A stretch of DNA of 64,000 nucleotides from Bacteroidia bacterium (GTDB lineage Bacteria > Bacteroidota > Bacteroidia > Bacteroidales > F082), in the NCBI GenBank assembly GCA_021287165.1, contig JAJTAY010000023.1, positions 62,001-126,000 on the forward strand, given 5' to 3'. The translations under genes and the position numbers were made by a program. This document shows positions 1-7,907 of the stretch, piece after piece (positions within the stretch are counted from its first letter, which is position 1; each line of letters begins with the position of its first letter). The notes beneath the pieces are model-generated. The model was not told where the DNA came from, ran no database searches, and saw nothing but the letters and a program-made list of their open reading frames with translations.

Positions 1-369
1 AAGGTCGGCGCCAAAAGCCACCTCAGTCACCTTTTCGAAGCCAAGGCTGCGCATCATACCCACAAGCCGTTCCGGACGGTCAAGCTCGGTGAACTCGGCC
101 GGAAAGCTGGGAGCCACCATGGCAACCATGCGTTTTCCGTTGCCAAGCATATCGAGCACCTGGTGCGTATTGCGCACAAAGTTCTTTGCACCCTGACGGC
201 ACACCCTGACGCAGTTGCCGCAGCCGATGCAACGTTCGCTCACCACCTCGGCCTGGCCGTTAATAATGCGGATGGCCTTCACCGGACACTCGCGCACACA
301 GGTAAAGCACATCCTGCACAGGTCTTTCACCGTGAAAACAAGTTGCTTTATTTCGCTGTTATGTGCCAT
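1..369 (-). CDS. [FeFe]-hydrogenase-like iron-sulfur protein, probably sensory (partial)
   Basis: Partial gene: the ATG is at 369 and the 3' end lies beyond the left edge of the window. The visible 123 residues contain two 4Fe-4S ferredoxin motifs, CRMCFTCVRECP and CIGCGNCVRVCRQ, followed by a segment (MVAMVAPSFPAEF, then SLGFEKVTEVAFGADL) that resembles the beginning of the H-cluster domain of [FeFe]-hydrogenases. The true hydrogenase HydA next door carries the analogous VVVQYAPSITVSFAEEF. Short proteins of this arrangement, often with a C-terminal PAS domain, form the putative sensory group C hydrogenases found with hydABC. That assignment is inference because the catalytic Cys motifs and any PAS domain are not visible. 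It begins 27 bp after hydA and is probably the last gene of the same operon. Confidence 0.7.
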   Translation of the reverse strand, partial: MAHNSEIKQLVFTVKDLCRMCFTCVRECPVKAIRIINGQAEVVSERCIGCGNCVRVCRQGAKNFVRNTHQVLDMLGNGKRMVAMVAPSFPAEFTELDRPERLVGMMRSLGFEKVTEVAFGADL

Positions 370-396
370 GAGTGTCCGGTCTGAGGCAGGGTCTAT

Positions 397-2118
397 TTAG
401 TGTACTTCACGCTTTTGGTAGTGGGTGTGCAGCAGCTGGTGGCTTTTGTGACCCAGCGGCTTGCCGAGGAACTTGTCGTAAAGTTCTACGATGTAGGGGT
501 TTTTATGCGAAACCTTGATGGCATCCTTTTCGTCGATGTCGTAGAGCGAGGCCATACGCGCCTTCACTGCTTCCTCGTCGGTGCCAATGGGCTGTCCGCC
601 ACCATTGATGCAGCCGCCGGGGCAGGCCATCACTTCGATGAAATGGATGTCCGACCGGCCGTTGCGAATCTCGTCAAGCAGAACTGATGCGTTCTTCAGG
701 CCACTCACGACGGCTACGCCAACTTCGAGGTCGCCCACCTTTACACGGGCTTCCTTTCTTCCCTCGAGGCCGCGAACGGCTCTCACCTGAAACTTCACCA
801 TCTCCTTACCTGTAATCAGGAAATGTGCGGTGCGGATGGCAGCTTCCATCACCCCGCCCGAGGCGCCGAAAATCTTACCGGCCGAGGAGCGTGTGCCCAG
901 GGGTGAGTCGGCTATTTCGGGTTCCAGCTTATTGATGTCGATACCAAAGAGACGGATTAGTCGTACCAGCTCGCGTGTTGTAAGCACGGCGTCAACGTCC
1001 GAAATACCGTTTTGGGTCATCTCTTCGCGCTGCTGCTCAAACTTCTTGGCGGTGCAGGGCATGATGGAAACGGAATAGATGTCTTCGGGTGCAATGCCTT
1101 CTACCTGAGCAAAATAGCTCTTGATGATGGCGCCCATCATCTGTTGTGGCGATTTGCAGCTCGAAAGGTTGGGCAGGATGTCGTGACCAAATTCTTCGGC
1201 GTATTTAACCCAACCCGGGCAGCAGCTGGTGATCATGGGCAGGGTTCCGCCATTGGTTATGCGGTGCACCAGCTCTGAGGCTTCTTCCATGATGGTGAGG
1301 TCGGCCGAGAAAGAGGTGTCGAATACGTAGTCGAAGCCAATGCGACGGAGCGCTGCATTGAGCAGCCCGATCACGTTTTGTCCGGGTTTCATGCCAAACT
1401 CCTCGGCGAACGATACGGTGATGCTGGGGGCATATTGCACCACGACGGTTTTCTTTGGATTGCCCAGCGTATCCTTGATTTCGGTAATGTGAGGTTTTTC
1501 CTTGAGGGCTCCTGTGGGGCAAACCATGATACACTGGCCGCAGTTGACACAGGTGCTCAGGTTGAGGCCATGATTGAATGAAGTGTTGATGAGGGTTTTA
1601 CTGCCGCGACCTACGAAGTCGATGGCCGAAACCCCTTCGATTTCTTCGCACACGCGCACACAGCGGCCGCAGAGGATACACTTGGCCGGGTCGCGCACAA
1701 TACTGGCGCTCGAAACATCGAGCTTATAGTTGTTCTTGTTTCCGCTGATGCGGCGCTCACGCACATTGAGGTCCTCGGCAAGATTCTGCAGCTCGCAGCT
1801 ACCGTTGCGCTCGCAGTAGAGACAATCGTCGGGATGGTTCGACAGCAGCAGCTCCACAATGGTTTTGCGCGACTCTACCACACGGTTGGAGTGGGTTTTG
1901 ATGCGCATACCATCGGTGATGGGCTCGGAGCAGGCCGGAACGAGGTTGCGTCGGCCTTCCACTTCAACCACGCACATACGGCACGAACCGGTAGGTATCA
2001 GGCCTTTCATGTGGCAAAGGGTAGGCACGCTCATCCCGTGGCGGTTCAGGGCGTCGAGTATGGTGTCGCCCTGGCGGGCCTCGAGGATGTTGTTGTTGAC
2101 TTCTATATTGAGATTCAT
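397..2118 (-). CDS. hydA: NAD-linked [FeFe]-hydrogenase, catalytic subunit HydA
   Basis: Catalytic subunit of a trimeric cytoplasmic [FeFe]-hydrogenase, 573 residues. Domains in order: an N-terminal NuoG-like [2Fe-2S] domain (Cys35, 46, 49, 63), a His-ligated [4Fe-4S] site (HPDDCLYC, His95/Cys99/102/108), two 4Fe-4S clusters (Cys147-157 and Cys190-200), then the H-cluster domain. All three H-cluster signatures are intact: TSCCPGW (297-303), MPCTAKKFE (353-361) and VMACPGGCINGGGQP (496-510). The length matches the clostridial-type monomer. With HydB and HydC it forms the enzyme that evolves or consumes H2 with NAD(H), and in several relatives does so by electron bifurcation with ferredoxin. 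Bifurcation cannot be proven from sequence. It starts at ATG 2118, 26 bp after hydB. Confidence 0.96.
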   Translation of the reverse strand: MNLNIEVNNNILEARQGDTILDALNRHGMSVPTLCHMKGLIPTGSCRMCVVEVEGRRNLVPACSEPITDGMRIKTHSNRVVESRKTIVELLLSNHPDDCLYCERNGSCELQNLAEDLNVRERRISGNKNNYKLDVSSASIVRDPAKCILCGRCVRVCEEIEGVSAIDFVGRGSKTLINTSFNHGLNLSTCVNCGQCIMVCPTGALKEKPHITEIKDTLGNPKKTVVVQYAPSITVSFAEEFGMKPGQNVIGLLNAALRRIGFDYVFDTSFSADLTIMEEASELVHRITNGGTLPMITSCCPGWVKYAEEFGHDILPNLSSCKSPQQMMGAIIKSYFAQVEGIAPEDIYSVSIMPCTAKKFEQQREEMTQNGISDVDAVLTTRELVRLIRLFGIDINKLEPEIADSPLGTRSSAGKIFGASGGVMEAAIRTAHFLITGKEMVKFQVRAVRGLEGRKEARVKVGDLEVGVAVVSGLKNASVLLDEIRNGRSDIHFIEVMACPGGCINGGGQPIGTDEEAVKARMASLYDIDEKDAIKVSHKNPYIVELYDKFLGKPLGHKSHQLLHTHYQKREVH

Positions 2119-2144
2119 AGTACTTTGGCTGTTAGAGTTTTACA

Positions 2145-4085
2145 TTAGCTGGCTTTCACGGCGTCGAAGTTGCAGGCTTCCAGGCATGCGCCGCAGCTGA
2201 TGCACTTGTCGGGGATAATATAATGCGGGCTTTTACGGCTGCCGATGATGGCGTTGGTCGGACACTTCTTGGCGCAAATCGTACAACCGGTGCATTTTTC
2301 AACATCGATGGTGTATTCGCGCAGGTTTTGGCATACTCCGGCACGGCATTTTTTATCGAAAACATGCTCTTCGTATTCTTCGCGGAACCATCTGAGTGTG
2401 CTTAGCACCGGATTCGGGGCGGTTTGTCCAAGTCCGCACAGCGAGGTGTCGCGGATCACCTGGCCCAGTTGTTCGAGCTGCATCACGCCCTTGAAACGTG
2501 CAAGGGGTTCGTGAATTTCTCTGTTCTTGGGCTTGGTGGTTATGCTGTCGATGATTTCGAGCATGCGGCGTGTTCCTTCGCGGCAGGGGATGCATTTTCC
2601 GCAGCTTTCGCGCTGGATGAAGTCCATAAAGAACTTGGCTACATCCACCATGCAGGTGTCTTCGTCCATCACTACCATGCCGCCCGAACCCATCATGGCG
2701 CCCACGTTGATCAAACTTTCGTAATCAACGGGAATGTCGAGGTTGACTTCGGTAACACAGCCTCCCGAAGGGCCACCCATCTGCACTGCCTTGAAGCGCT
2801 TGCCATTGGCGATGCCGCCGGCAATTTTATAGATGATGTCGCGAATGGAAGTTCCCATGGGAATCTCAACCAATCCTGTGGTGGCTATCTTGCCCGAAAG
2901 AGCAAACACCTTGGTGCCTTTACTGGTAGGGGTGCCCATGGCAGCAAACCAATCGGCGCCCTTGTTGATGATAGTCGGCAGATTGGCCAATGTTTCCACA
3001 TTATTTATAATAGTGGGTTTGCCAAAGAGTCCGCTCACGGCCGGGAATGGCGGGCGGGGCCTTGGCATGCCGCGTTTGCCTTCGATGCTGTGGATGAGGG
3101 CCGTTTCCTCACCGCAAACAAAAGCTCCGGCGCCTTTTTTGATAACAATATCGAGGCTGATTCCGGTCCCAAAGATGTCTTTACCCAGCAGGCCGTATTC
3201 TTTAGCCTTGTCGATGGCAATTACAAGACGCTCGATGGCGAGGGGATACTCGGCCCTTATGTAGATATATGCTTTGGTGGCTCCGATGGCGTAAGCGGCA
3301 ATCATCATGCCCTCGAGCAGGCGATGCGGGTCGCCTTCGATAACGGCGCGGTCCATAAAAGCACCGGGGTCGCCTTCGTCGGCATTGCAAATCAGGTATT
3401 TCTGGTTGGCTTCGGTGCCTAAGGCAAACTTCCATTTTTTACCAGTTGGGAAACCTCCGCCGCCGCGTCCGCGCAAGCCGCTTTTCTCCACAAAATCGCA
3501 CAATTCGCTTCGGGTGAACACCTTAAGTGTATTCAGATAAGCTTTGTAGCCACCGCGTGCAATGTATTCTTCGATGCTTACCGGGTCGATAATGCCGCAG
3601 TTTTCGAGCACGATGCGCACCTGAGGTTTAAAGAAAGGGTGTTCGTTGATGTCGTTCACCCCTGTCCAGGCTTCCTGACCATCCTGCGAAGCAAACTGGC
3701 CCAGAATGTTTTGTTCGGGCAGCTGTCCTTCGAAAACCTGCGTGAGGAGTGCTTCTACCTTGTCGCCTGTAACTTTTTCGAACGAAATGCGTTTTTTGCC
3801 GGGTAGCTTGATGTCCAGCAAAGGCTCGCTCGAGCAAAGTCCGATACATCCAACCGGAACTACTTGTGCTTCAATCTTGTTATTCTCGAGCCAGGTTTTC
3901 GTTTTTGCCATGGTTTCGGCAGCTCCGGCGCCAAGGCCGCATGTGCCTGCACCGACAAAGATGACCGGTCGGGCGTTTTCTTCGTGCCTGATAAAGCGAA
4001 GTTTGCGCTCGGTGTCGGGAGTAAGTTTTGAACGCTCGCTTATTTTGAGGGCGTTCTCGATGAGGTATGTCTTGTCTGCTGTCAT
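2145..4085 (-). CDS. hydB: NAD-linked [FeFe]-hydrogenase, NuoF-like subunit HydB
   Basis: Flavin- and NAD-binding subunit, 646 residues. An N-terminal thioredoxin-like [2Fe-2S] domain (GTCGLG and GCIGLCSSEP, roughly residues 45-110) precedes a NuoF-like core. The core has the glycine-rich FMN/NADH-binding motifs GLRGRGGGGFPTGKKW and CNADEGDPGAFMDR, an SLBB segment, and the NADH_4Fe-4S motif ESCGKCIPCREGT. The C terminus adds two 4Fe-4S motifs, KCTGCTICAKKCP and KCISCGACLEAC, the extension typical of hydrogenase HydB compared with respiratory NuoF. It would pass electrons between NAD(H), possibly ferredoxin, and HydA. It ends 26 bp before hydA and starts 2 bp after hydC stops, so translation is probably coupled. 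Confidence 0.96.
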   Translation of the reverse strand: MTADKTYLIENALKISERSKLTPDTERKLRFIRHEENARPVIFVGAGTCGLGAGAAETMAKTKTWLENNKIEAQVVPVGCIGLCSSEPLLDIKLPGKKRISFEKVTGDKVEALLTQVFEGQLPEQNILGQFASQDGQEAWTGVNDINEHPFFKPQVRIVLENCGIIDPVSIEEYIARGGYKAYLNTLKVFTRSELCDFVEKSGLRGRGGGGFPTGKKWKFALGTEANQKYLICNADEGDPGAFMDRAVIEGDPHRLLEGMMIAAYAIGATKAYIYIRAEYPLAIERLVIAIDKAKEYGLLGKDIFGTGISLDIVIKKGAGAFVCGEETALIHSIEGKRGMPRPRPPFPAVSGLFGKPTIINNVETLANLPTIINKGADWFAAMGTPTSKGTKVFALSGKIATTGLVEIPMGTSIRDIIYKIAGGIANGKRFKAVQMGGPSGGCVTEVNLDIPVDYESLINVGAMMGSGGMVVMDEDTCMVDVAKFFMDFIQRESCGKCIPCREGTRRMLEIIDSITTKPKNREIHEPLARFKGVMQLEQLGQVIRDTSLCGLGQTAPNPVLSTLRWFREEYEEHVFDKKCRAGVCQNLREYTIDVEKCTGCTICAKKCPTNAIIGSRKSPHYIIPDKCISCGACLEACNFDAVKAS

Positions 4086-4087
4086 GG

Positions 4088-4552
4088 TCAGGCCTCCCTG
4101 TTACGATAGTTTTCGATGATGTTTTTCAGCGATTCGGTGGTTACCTTGGCGTGGAATTCGCCGTTGATGCTAATTACCGGAGCCAGACCGCAGGCGCCAA
4201 TACAGGCCACTACCTCCATGCTGAACATTTTGTCGCGCGAGGTTTGTCCCGATTTGATTTTCAGCAGCTTCTCGAGCTCGTCGAGCACTGTGGCCGAACC
4301 CAATACGTGGCAGGCCGTGCCGCGGCACACCTGGATGTGGTATTTGCCGGGCTGGGTAAACCTGAACTGATTGTAAAATGTGGCAACCCCAAAGATCTTG
4401 CTGGCCGGCATATTGAGGTGCTTGCCCACCTCAATCACCGATTCCTCCGACAAATAGCCCATCTTGTCCTGCACCTGCTGGAGTATGGGGATGAGGCTGT
4501 CGTGGCCGGCACCGGGATATTGTTTCAAAATTTCTTTAACTGCTTCGCTCAT
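4088..4552 (-). CDS. hydC: NAD-linked [FeFe]-hydrogenase, NuoE-like subunit HydC
   Basis: Small thioredoxin-fold [2Fe-2S] subunit of the trimeric hydrogenase, 154 residues, the usual length for NuoE/HydC. An N-terminal helical bundle (about residues 1-70, with the family motif KIFGVATFYNQF) is followed by the four cluster ligands in CRGTACHVLG and VACIGACGLAP. The gene sits directly before hydB with a 2-bp gap and about 40 bp after the response-regulator gene. The order regulator-hydC-hydB-hydA indicates one transcript. Confidence 0.95.
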   Translation of the reverse strand: MSEAVKEILKQYPGAGHDSLIPILQQVQDKMGYLSEESVIEVGKHLNMPASKIFGVATFYNQFRFTQPGKYHIQVCRGTACHVLGSATVLDELEKLLKIKSGQTSRDKMFSMEVVACIGACGLAPVISINGEFHAKVTTESLKNIIENYRNREA

Positions 4553-4593
4553 GGCTTGGTTAGCGTTGAATGTGCAAATAGTATATGCGTTCG

Positions 4594-5112
4594 TTAAGCA
4601 TTGGCGGCTTCGGCCTTTTTGTTGAGGATGCGTTCGATTTCGGGGAGCAGTCGCGAACGGTCAACCGGCTTGCGGATGAAACCATCGACAGGTACCCAAA
4701 CCGAGCGGCCGTCTTCGGCGCGGTAGTCAATACCGGCGTTTCCTGTAACGATATCGCGGATCAGGATCACCTGCAGCTCCTTGTAATTAGGGTCGTTGCG
4801 GAATTCGCGCGCCATGGCCTGAACACTGGGCTTGGTGGTCATCAGCACTTCGATGGATGTTTCCATCAGCGTTGCGGTACCCCTAAGCTCAGGATCGTCA
4901 ACAAATTCCTTTGCCAGCTCGAAACCCTCGTACTGGGTGGTCATCATCACGTCGAGAATGGCCAGATCGGGCCGTTCGCGGCGGGCAATTTCCAAACCTT
5001 CCTGCTTGTTGTAGGCGGTTAGCACTTCATAACCTTCGTGGGTGAGCATGGGCTCAAGGACGTTGATCACATCCATGTCGTCGTCAACTACGAGAATCTT
5101 TGCCTTTTTCAT
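4594..5112 (-). CDS. single-domain response regulator with internal duplication
   Basis: A receiver-domain protein of 172 residues with no output domain. Acidic pocket residues are in VVDDD (9-11), the phosphoacceptor is Asp54 (AILDVMMTT), and the conserved Lys is probably Lys148 (FIRKPVD). It is longer than a normal receiver of about 120 residues because residues 54-87 appear to be duplicated as 88-121: DVMMTTQ, AKEF and DDP recur as EVLMTTK, AREF and NDP. In the second copy the phosphorylated Asp is replaced by Glu88. The DNA agrees: 4936-4955 and 4834-4853 match at 18 of 20 bases, exactly 102 bp apart. It is the first gene of the hydrogenase operon, so it probably senses or relays a signal for hydrogenase expression or activity. 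That role is inference. Confidence 0.85.
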   Translation of the reverse strand: MKKAKILVVDDDMDVINVLEPMLTHEGYEVLTAYNKQEGLEIARRERPDLAILDVMMTTQYEGFELAKEFVDDPELRGTATLMETSIEVLMTTKPSVQAMAREFRNDPNYKELQVILIRDIVTGNAGIDYRAEDGRSVWVPVDGFIRKPVDRSRLLPEIERILNKKAEAANA

Positions 5113-5159
5113 TGTTGTATCTTTTTGGTGTTAATGTGAAATTTCTAACAATCACGATA

Positions 5160-5167
5160 CAAAAATA
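5160..5167 (-). promoter_or_regulatory. -7 element of the hydrogenase operon promoter
   Basis: TATTTTTG on the minus strand fits the Bacteroidota -7 consensus TAnnTTTG and lies about 48 bp before the ATG at 5112. No good -33 TTTG is present. Instead the region just upstream contains nested inverted repeats, ATACC-N8-GGTAT (5167-5184) and ATATACC-N19-GGTATAT (5165-5197), which suggests an activator-dependent promoter. Mapping is by pattern only. Confidence 0.5.
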
Positions 5168-5244
5168 TACCTACTTATGGGTATGGAAAAGGTATATTGT
5201 TACTGTTTTCACAATAGAAATATTGCGGACTGACGAAGGGGGAA

Positions 5245-5283
5245 TTGCGTTTTTACGCAAAGCGATTGCGTGATTACGCAATC
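5245..5283. promoter_or_regulatory. tandem palindromes TTGCGT-N4-ACGCAA
   Basis: Two adjacent palindromes share the same arms: TTGCGT-TTTT-ACGCAA (5245-5260) and GATTGCGT-GATT-ACGCAATC (5264-5283, a 20-bp site with perfect 8-bp arms and a 4-bp centre). They lie between the end of the LuxR-type regulator gene (5306) and the hydrogenase operon promoter, roughly 80-120 bp upstream of its -7 element. A 20-bp dyad is the usual size of a LuxR/FixJ-family operator, so the neighbouring regulator is the obvious candidate to bind here. The poly-T tract expected of a terminator in the minus direction is missing. Confidence 0.55.
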
Positions 5284-5305
5284 AATGTTAGAATAGAAAT
5301 GATAA

Positions 5306-5965
5306 TCAGATGTCAATCAGCCCGTTGCGAAGTGCATAGGCGAGCAGGGCAACGGTGTTTTTGGTATTGGTTTTCGACATCAGGTTCGACTTGTGTCCAA
5401 CCACGGTGCGTTCGCTAACAAACAAGCGGTCGGCTATTTCCTTGTTGCTCAAGCCTTCAGCTAAAAGTTGCAGTACATCCAGCTCCCGCCGGGTGAGTGC
5501 CATGCCTTCGGCCGACGGCTTTTCTTCTTTTTTGTCGTCCTTAACAACGCTGCGGGTGAAGTAGTCCCAAAGCTCCTCACTGTAATAGGTCTTGCCGTTG
5601 TAAACAGCCTGAAGCGCACGCTCGAGCACTTCTTTCCTGATATTTTTTATCAGAAAACCCTTGACTCCGGCCTCTATCATGCTCTGTATGTAGGCATCAT
5701 CCTTAAACATGGTGAGGGCGATAATCTTCAAATCGGGATTGATCTCCAGGGCTTTACGTGTGGCTTCGATGCCGTTGAGCACGGGCATCTCAATGTCCAT
5801 AAGCACGATATCGGTTTCAAGTTCGGGAAGCAGCTTCAGAAACTCTTCTCCGTCGCCGGCTTCGGCCACCACTTTGGCATAACCCATCTTGTTGATCACC
5901 ATGCGAAGTCCGCTGCGGAAGATTTCGTGGTCGTCAACCACCGTAACCCTGATAACCGGATCCAT
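5306..5965 (-). CDS. NarL/FixJ-type response regulator (REC + LuxR HTH)
   Basis: Transcriptional regulator of 219 residues. The receiver domain has the acidic pair in VVDDHEIFRSG (11-12), phosphoacceptor Asp57 (IVLMDIEMPVLNG) and the conserved Lys in GFLIKNI. The C-terminal LuxR-type HTH has the hallmark sequences LTRRELDVLQLLAEG, SNKEIADRLFVSERTV and HKSNLM. I chose the ATG at 5965 (MDPVIRVTVVDDHE) because a longer in-frame start at 6025 lies upstream of a good promoter (-7 at 5987-5994) and adds 20 residues not typical of receivers. No partner kinase is visible nearby. Position suggests control of the hydrogenase operon that follows, perhaps through the palindromes at 5245-5283. Confidence 0.9.
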   Translation of the reverse strand: MDPVIRVTVVDDHEIFRSGLRMVINKMGYAKVVAEAGDGEEFLKLLPELETDIVLMDIEMPVLNGIEATRKALEINPDLKIIALTMFKDDAYIQSMIEAGVKGFLIKNIRKEVLERALQAVYNGKTYYSEELWDYFTRSVVKDDKKEEKPSAEGMALTRRELDVLQLLAEGLSNKEIADRLFVSERTVVGHKSNLMSKTNTKNTVALLAYALRNGLIDI

Positions 5966-5986
5966 CGGTTGTTTATTTATTAACAA

Positions 5987-6019
5987 CAAAAGTAAACCAT
6001 TTAAGCCTTGCACGTCAAA
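5987..6019 (-). promoter_or_regulatory. promoter of the LuxR-type regulator gene
   Basis: Minus-strand -7 element TACTTTTG (5987-5994) with a -33 element TTTG (6016-6019) separated by 21 bp, a good match to the Bacteroidota consensus. The transcription start would fall near 5981, which supports translation from the ATG at 5965 rather than 6025. Confidence 0.6.
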
Positions 6020-6059
6020 AGACAAAGTTTTTTGCGTGGCCGGCGCTCAATCAATACAT

Positions 6060-6067
6060 TAATTTTG
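6060..6067 (+). promoter_or_regulatory. -7 element of the reductase-rlmN promoter
   Basis: TAATTTTG on the plus strand, 11 bp before the ATG at 6079, giving a very short leader. It drives the gene pair divergent from the LuxR-type regulator. The -33 position is not convincing. Confidence 0.45.
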
Positions 6068-6078
6068 CGCCACCAAAC

Positions 6079-6762
6079 ATGCTCATGGACAACGGACTTA
6101 CAACTTTTCTGAAGAATCTGCGATTGGAGACGGTTACCCTCGAAGGTAAAATCGAACTTGGCAAAGATGTTTATGTGATTCGCCTTGCCAGGCGGCAGAG
6201 TTTTCTGCCGGGTCAGGTGGTAGGCCTTAGCCTCGGCGGATTGCCGCCCCGGCTCTACAGCATTGCCAGTGGTCCCGATGATCCTTACATCGAATTGCTT
6301 TTCAACATCAAACCTGATGGCTTACTTACGCCCAGACTTGCAAGCCTTAAACCCGGTGATGCATTGAGCGTATCGGCGCCCTTTGGGGCTTTTTTGGGCG
6401 ATCAAAAGCCGGCCTGGTGGATAGCCGCCGGCACAGGAATAGCCCCTTATCGCGCCATGATGCGCGCCGGACTGGGGCACAACAAAATGCTTATTCACGG
6501 CGGCAGGACAGCTGATTCGTTTTATTTCGAAAATGAGATGCTCAGTGCTTTTGGGGAGCGCTACGTTCGTTGCTGCTCGCAGGAAAGCGGTCCAGGATTG
6601 TATTCGGGCAGGCTCACAAGCTGGCTAAAAGAACAGCCCCAGATCGACCCGACACTCCTTTATTATTTGTGCGGCAGTGCCGAAATGGTGGTAGAAGTGC
6701 GCGACATTCTCATAAGTAAAGGGGTGCCGATTGAACATGTGATGTCGGAAATTTATTTTTAG
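6079..6762 (+). CDS. ferredoxin-NADP reductase-like flavoprotein
   Basis: FAD-dependent oxidoreductase of the ferredoxin-NADP(+) reductase superfamily, 227 residues, a typical size for the compact bacterial (Fpr-like) form. The FAD-binding barrel is marked by PRLYSIASGP (about residues 58-67). The nucleotide-binding half starts with WWIAAGTGIAPYRAMM (about 113-128) and ends with YYLCGSAEMVVEV, and the C terminus is EIYF. It would exchange electrons between NAD(P)H and ferredoxin or flavodoxin; the exact partner is unknown. ATGs at 6079 and 6085 are both possible. It is 9 bp before rlmN and divergent from the LuxR regulator. Confidence 0.8.
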   Translation: MLMDNGLTTFLKNLRLETVTLEGKIELGKDVYVIRLARRQSFLPGQVVGLSLGGLPPRLYSIASGPDDPYIELLFNIKPDGLLTPRLASLKPGDALSVSAPFGAFLGDQKPAWWIAAGTGIAPYRAMMRAGLGHNKMLIHGGRTADSFYFENEMLSAFGERYVRCCSQESGPGLYSGRLTSWLKEQPQIDPTLLYYLCGSAEMVVEVRDILISKGVPIEHVMSEIYF

Positions 6763-6771
6763 ACGAGGAAA

Positions 6772-7818
6772 ATGGAACAGCAAAAACCAGCACTATTCGG
6801 CAAAACCGCCGCCGAAATCCGCGAGATTGCCGCTCAACTCGGTCTTCCGGCTTTTGCGTCGGGCCAGATCGTCGATTGGCTCTACAATAAGCATGTGGAC
6901 AGCATTGATAAAATGAGTAACCTGTCCAGGCAGGCGCGTGCACTGCTCAGCGAGCATTTTGTGCTTGGCAAGAGTGCTCCGACATCTGTTCAGGTTTCGG
7001 CCGATGGCACTAAGAAATATCTCTATCGCAGCGGCACCAACCGCTTTGTGGAGGCGGCATACATTCCCGATGAGGATCGTGCAACGCTGTGCGTTTCGTC
7101 GCAGGTGGGCTGCAAAATGGGCTGCCTGTTTTGCATGACGGGCAAACAGGGATTTCAGTCGCAGCTATCGGCGGGCGAAATTCTCAACCAGATCAGCAGT
7201 TTGCCCGAGCGCGACAAGCTCACCAACATCGTTTACATGGGCATGGGCGAGCCCCTCGACAATCTTGAAGAAGTGATGCGAAGCCTCGAAATCCTAACGG
7301 CCGAATGGGGCTTTGGCATGAGTCCGCGCCGCATTACAGTGTCCACCATTGGCATGATACCGGCCATGAAACATTTCATCGAACATTCAGAATGCCATCT
7401 GGCCATCAGCCTTCACAGCCCTTTTCATGACGAAAGGCGCAAGCTAATGCCCATCGAGAATGTTTACCCAGCCGAGGAGGTCATCGAGGTACTGCGAACC
7501 TTCGACCTTAGCCGGCAGCGGCGCATCTCGTTCGAATACATTATGTTTAAAGACCTCAACGATACGCCCCGACACGTGAAAGGACTCACAAAACTGCTCA
7601 ACGGATTACGCTGTCGTATCAATCTCATCCGTTTTCATCCCATTCCCGACACCCCATTGGAAAGCTCTACCGAGCAAACGATTCAGCTATTCAGGGAGGC
7701 TTTGGTTAAAAAGGGCATACGCACTACTGTGCGCGCCTCACGCGGGCAGGACATCTTTGCTGCCTGCGGACTGCTCAGCACCAAAGAATTGGTGAAAGTG
7801 CAGGCGCCGGATTTTTAA
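6772..7818 (+). CDS. rlmN: 23S rRNA/tRNA adenine-C2 methyltransferase RlmN
   Basis: Radical-SAM enzyme that methylates C2 of A2503 in 23S rRNA and of A37 in some tRNAs. It has 348 residues, normal for the family. The radical-SAM cluster ligands are Cys114, Cys118 and Cys121 in GCKMGCLFCMTGKQGF. The second essential Cys of the dual-Cys mechanism is Cys332 in RGQDIFAACGLLS. Family motifs NIVYMGMGEPLDN, SPRRITVSTIGM and RRKLMPIENVYP are intact. The short spacing from the flavin reductase suggests co-transcription, and that reductase could feed electrons to the iron-sulfur cluster (inference). Confidence 0.97.
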   Translation: MEQQKPALFGKTAAEIREIAAQLGLPAFASGQIVDWLYNKHVDSIDKMSNLSRQARALLSEHFVLGKSAPTSVQVSADGTKKYLYRSGTNRFVEAAYIPDEDRATLCVSSQVGCKMGCLFCMTGKQGFQSQLSAGEILNQISSLPERDKLTNIVYMGMGEPLDNLEEVMRSLEILTAEWGFGMSPRRITVSTIGMIPAMKHFIEHSECHLAISLHSPFHDERRKLMPIENVYPAEEVIEVLRTFDLSRQRRISFEYIMFKDLNDTPRHVKGLTKLLNGLRCRINLIRFHPIPDTPLESSTEQTIQLFREALVKKGIRTTVRASRGQDIFAACGLLSTKELVKVQAPDF

Positions 7819-7860
7819 TGAAATCAGGCGCCTTTCAATAAAATGAAATTTCATTAAAAA

Positions 7861-7907
7861 TAATTCGGAATTACATAACCGAAATACTTATTTCTGTATT
7901 ACATTTG
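7861..7907 (+). promoter_or_regulatory. nor operon promoter with palindromic operator
   Basis: A -7 element TACATTTG (7900-7907) lies 86 bp before norC. In place of a -33 box there is an imperfect dyad, TAATTCGG-N10-CCGAAATA (7861-7868 and 7879-7886), centred about 40 bp before the predicted transcription start. That is the geometry of a class II activator site such as those used by Crp/Fnr-family NO regulators. The leader contains another inverted repeat, TTAAGTA (7914-7920) and TACTTAA (7943-7949). A separate 14-bp perfect palindrome, AATGAAATTTCATT, is at 7842-7855 just after rlmN. Confidence 0.5.
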
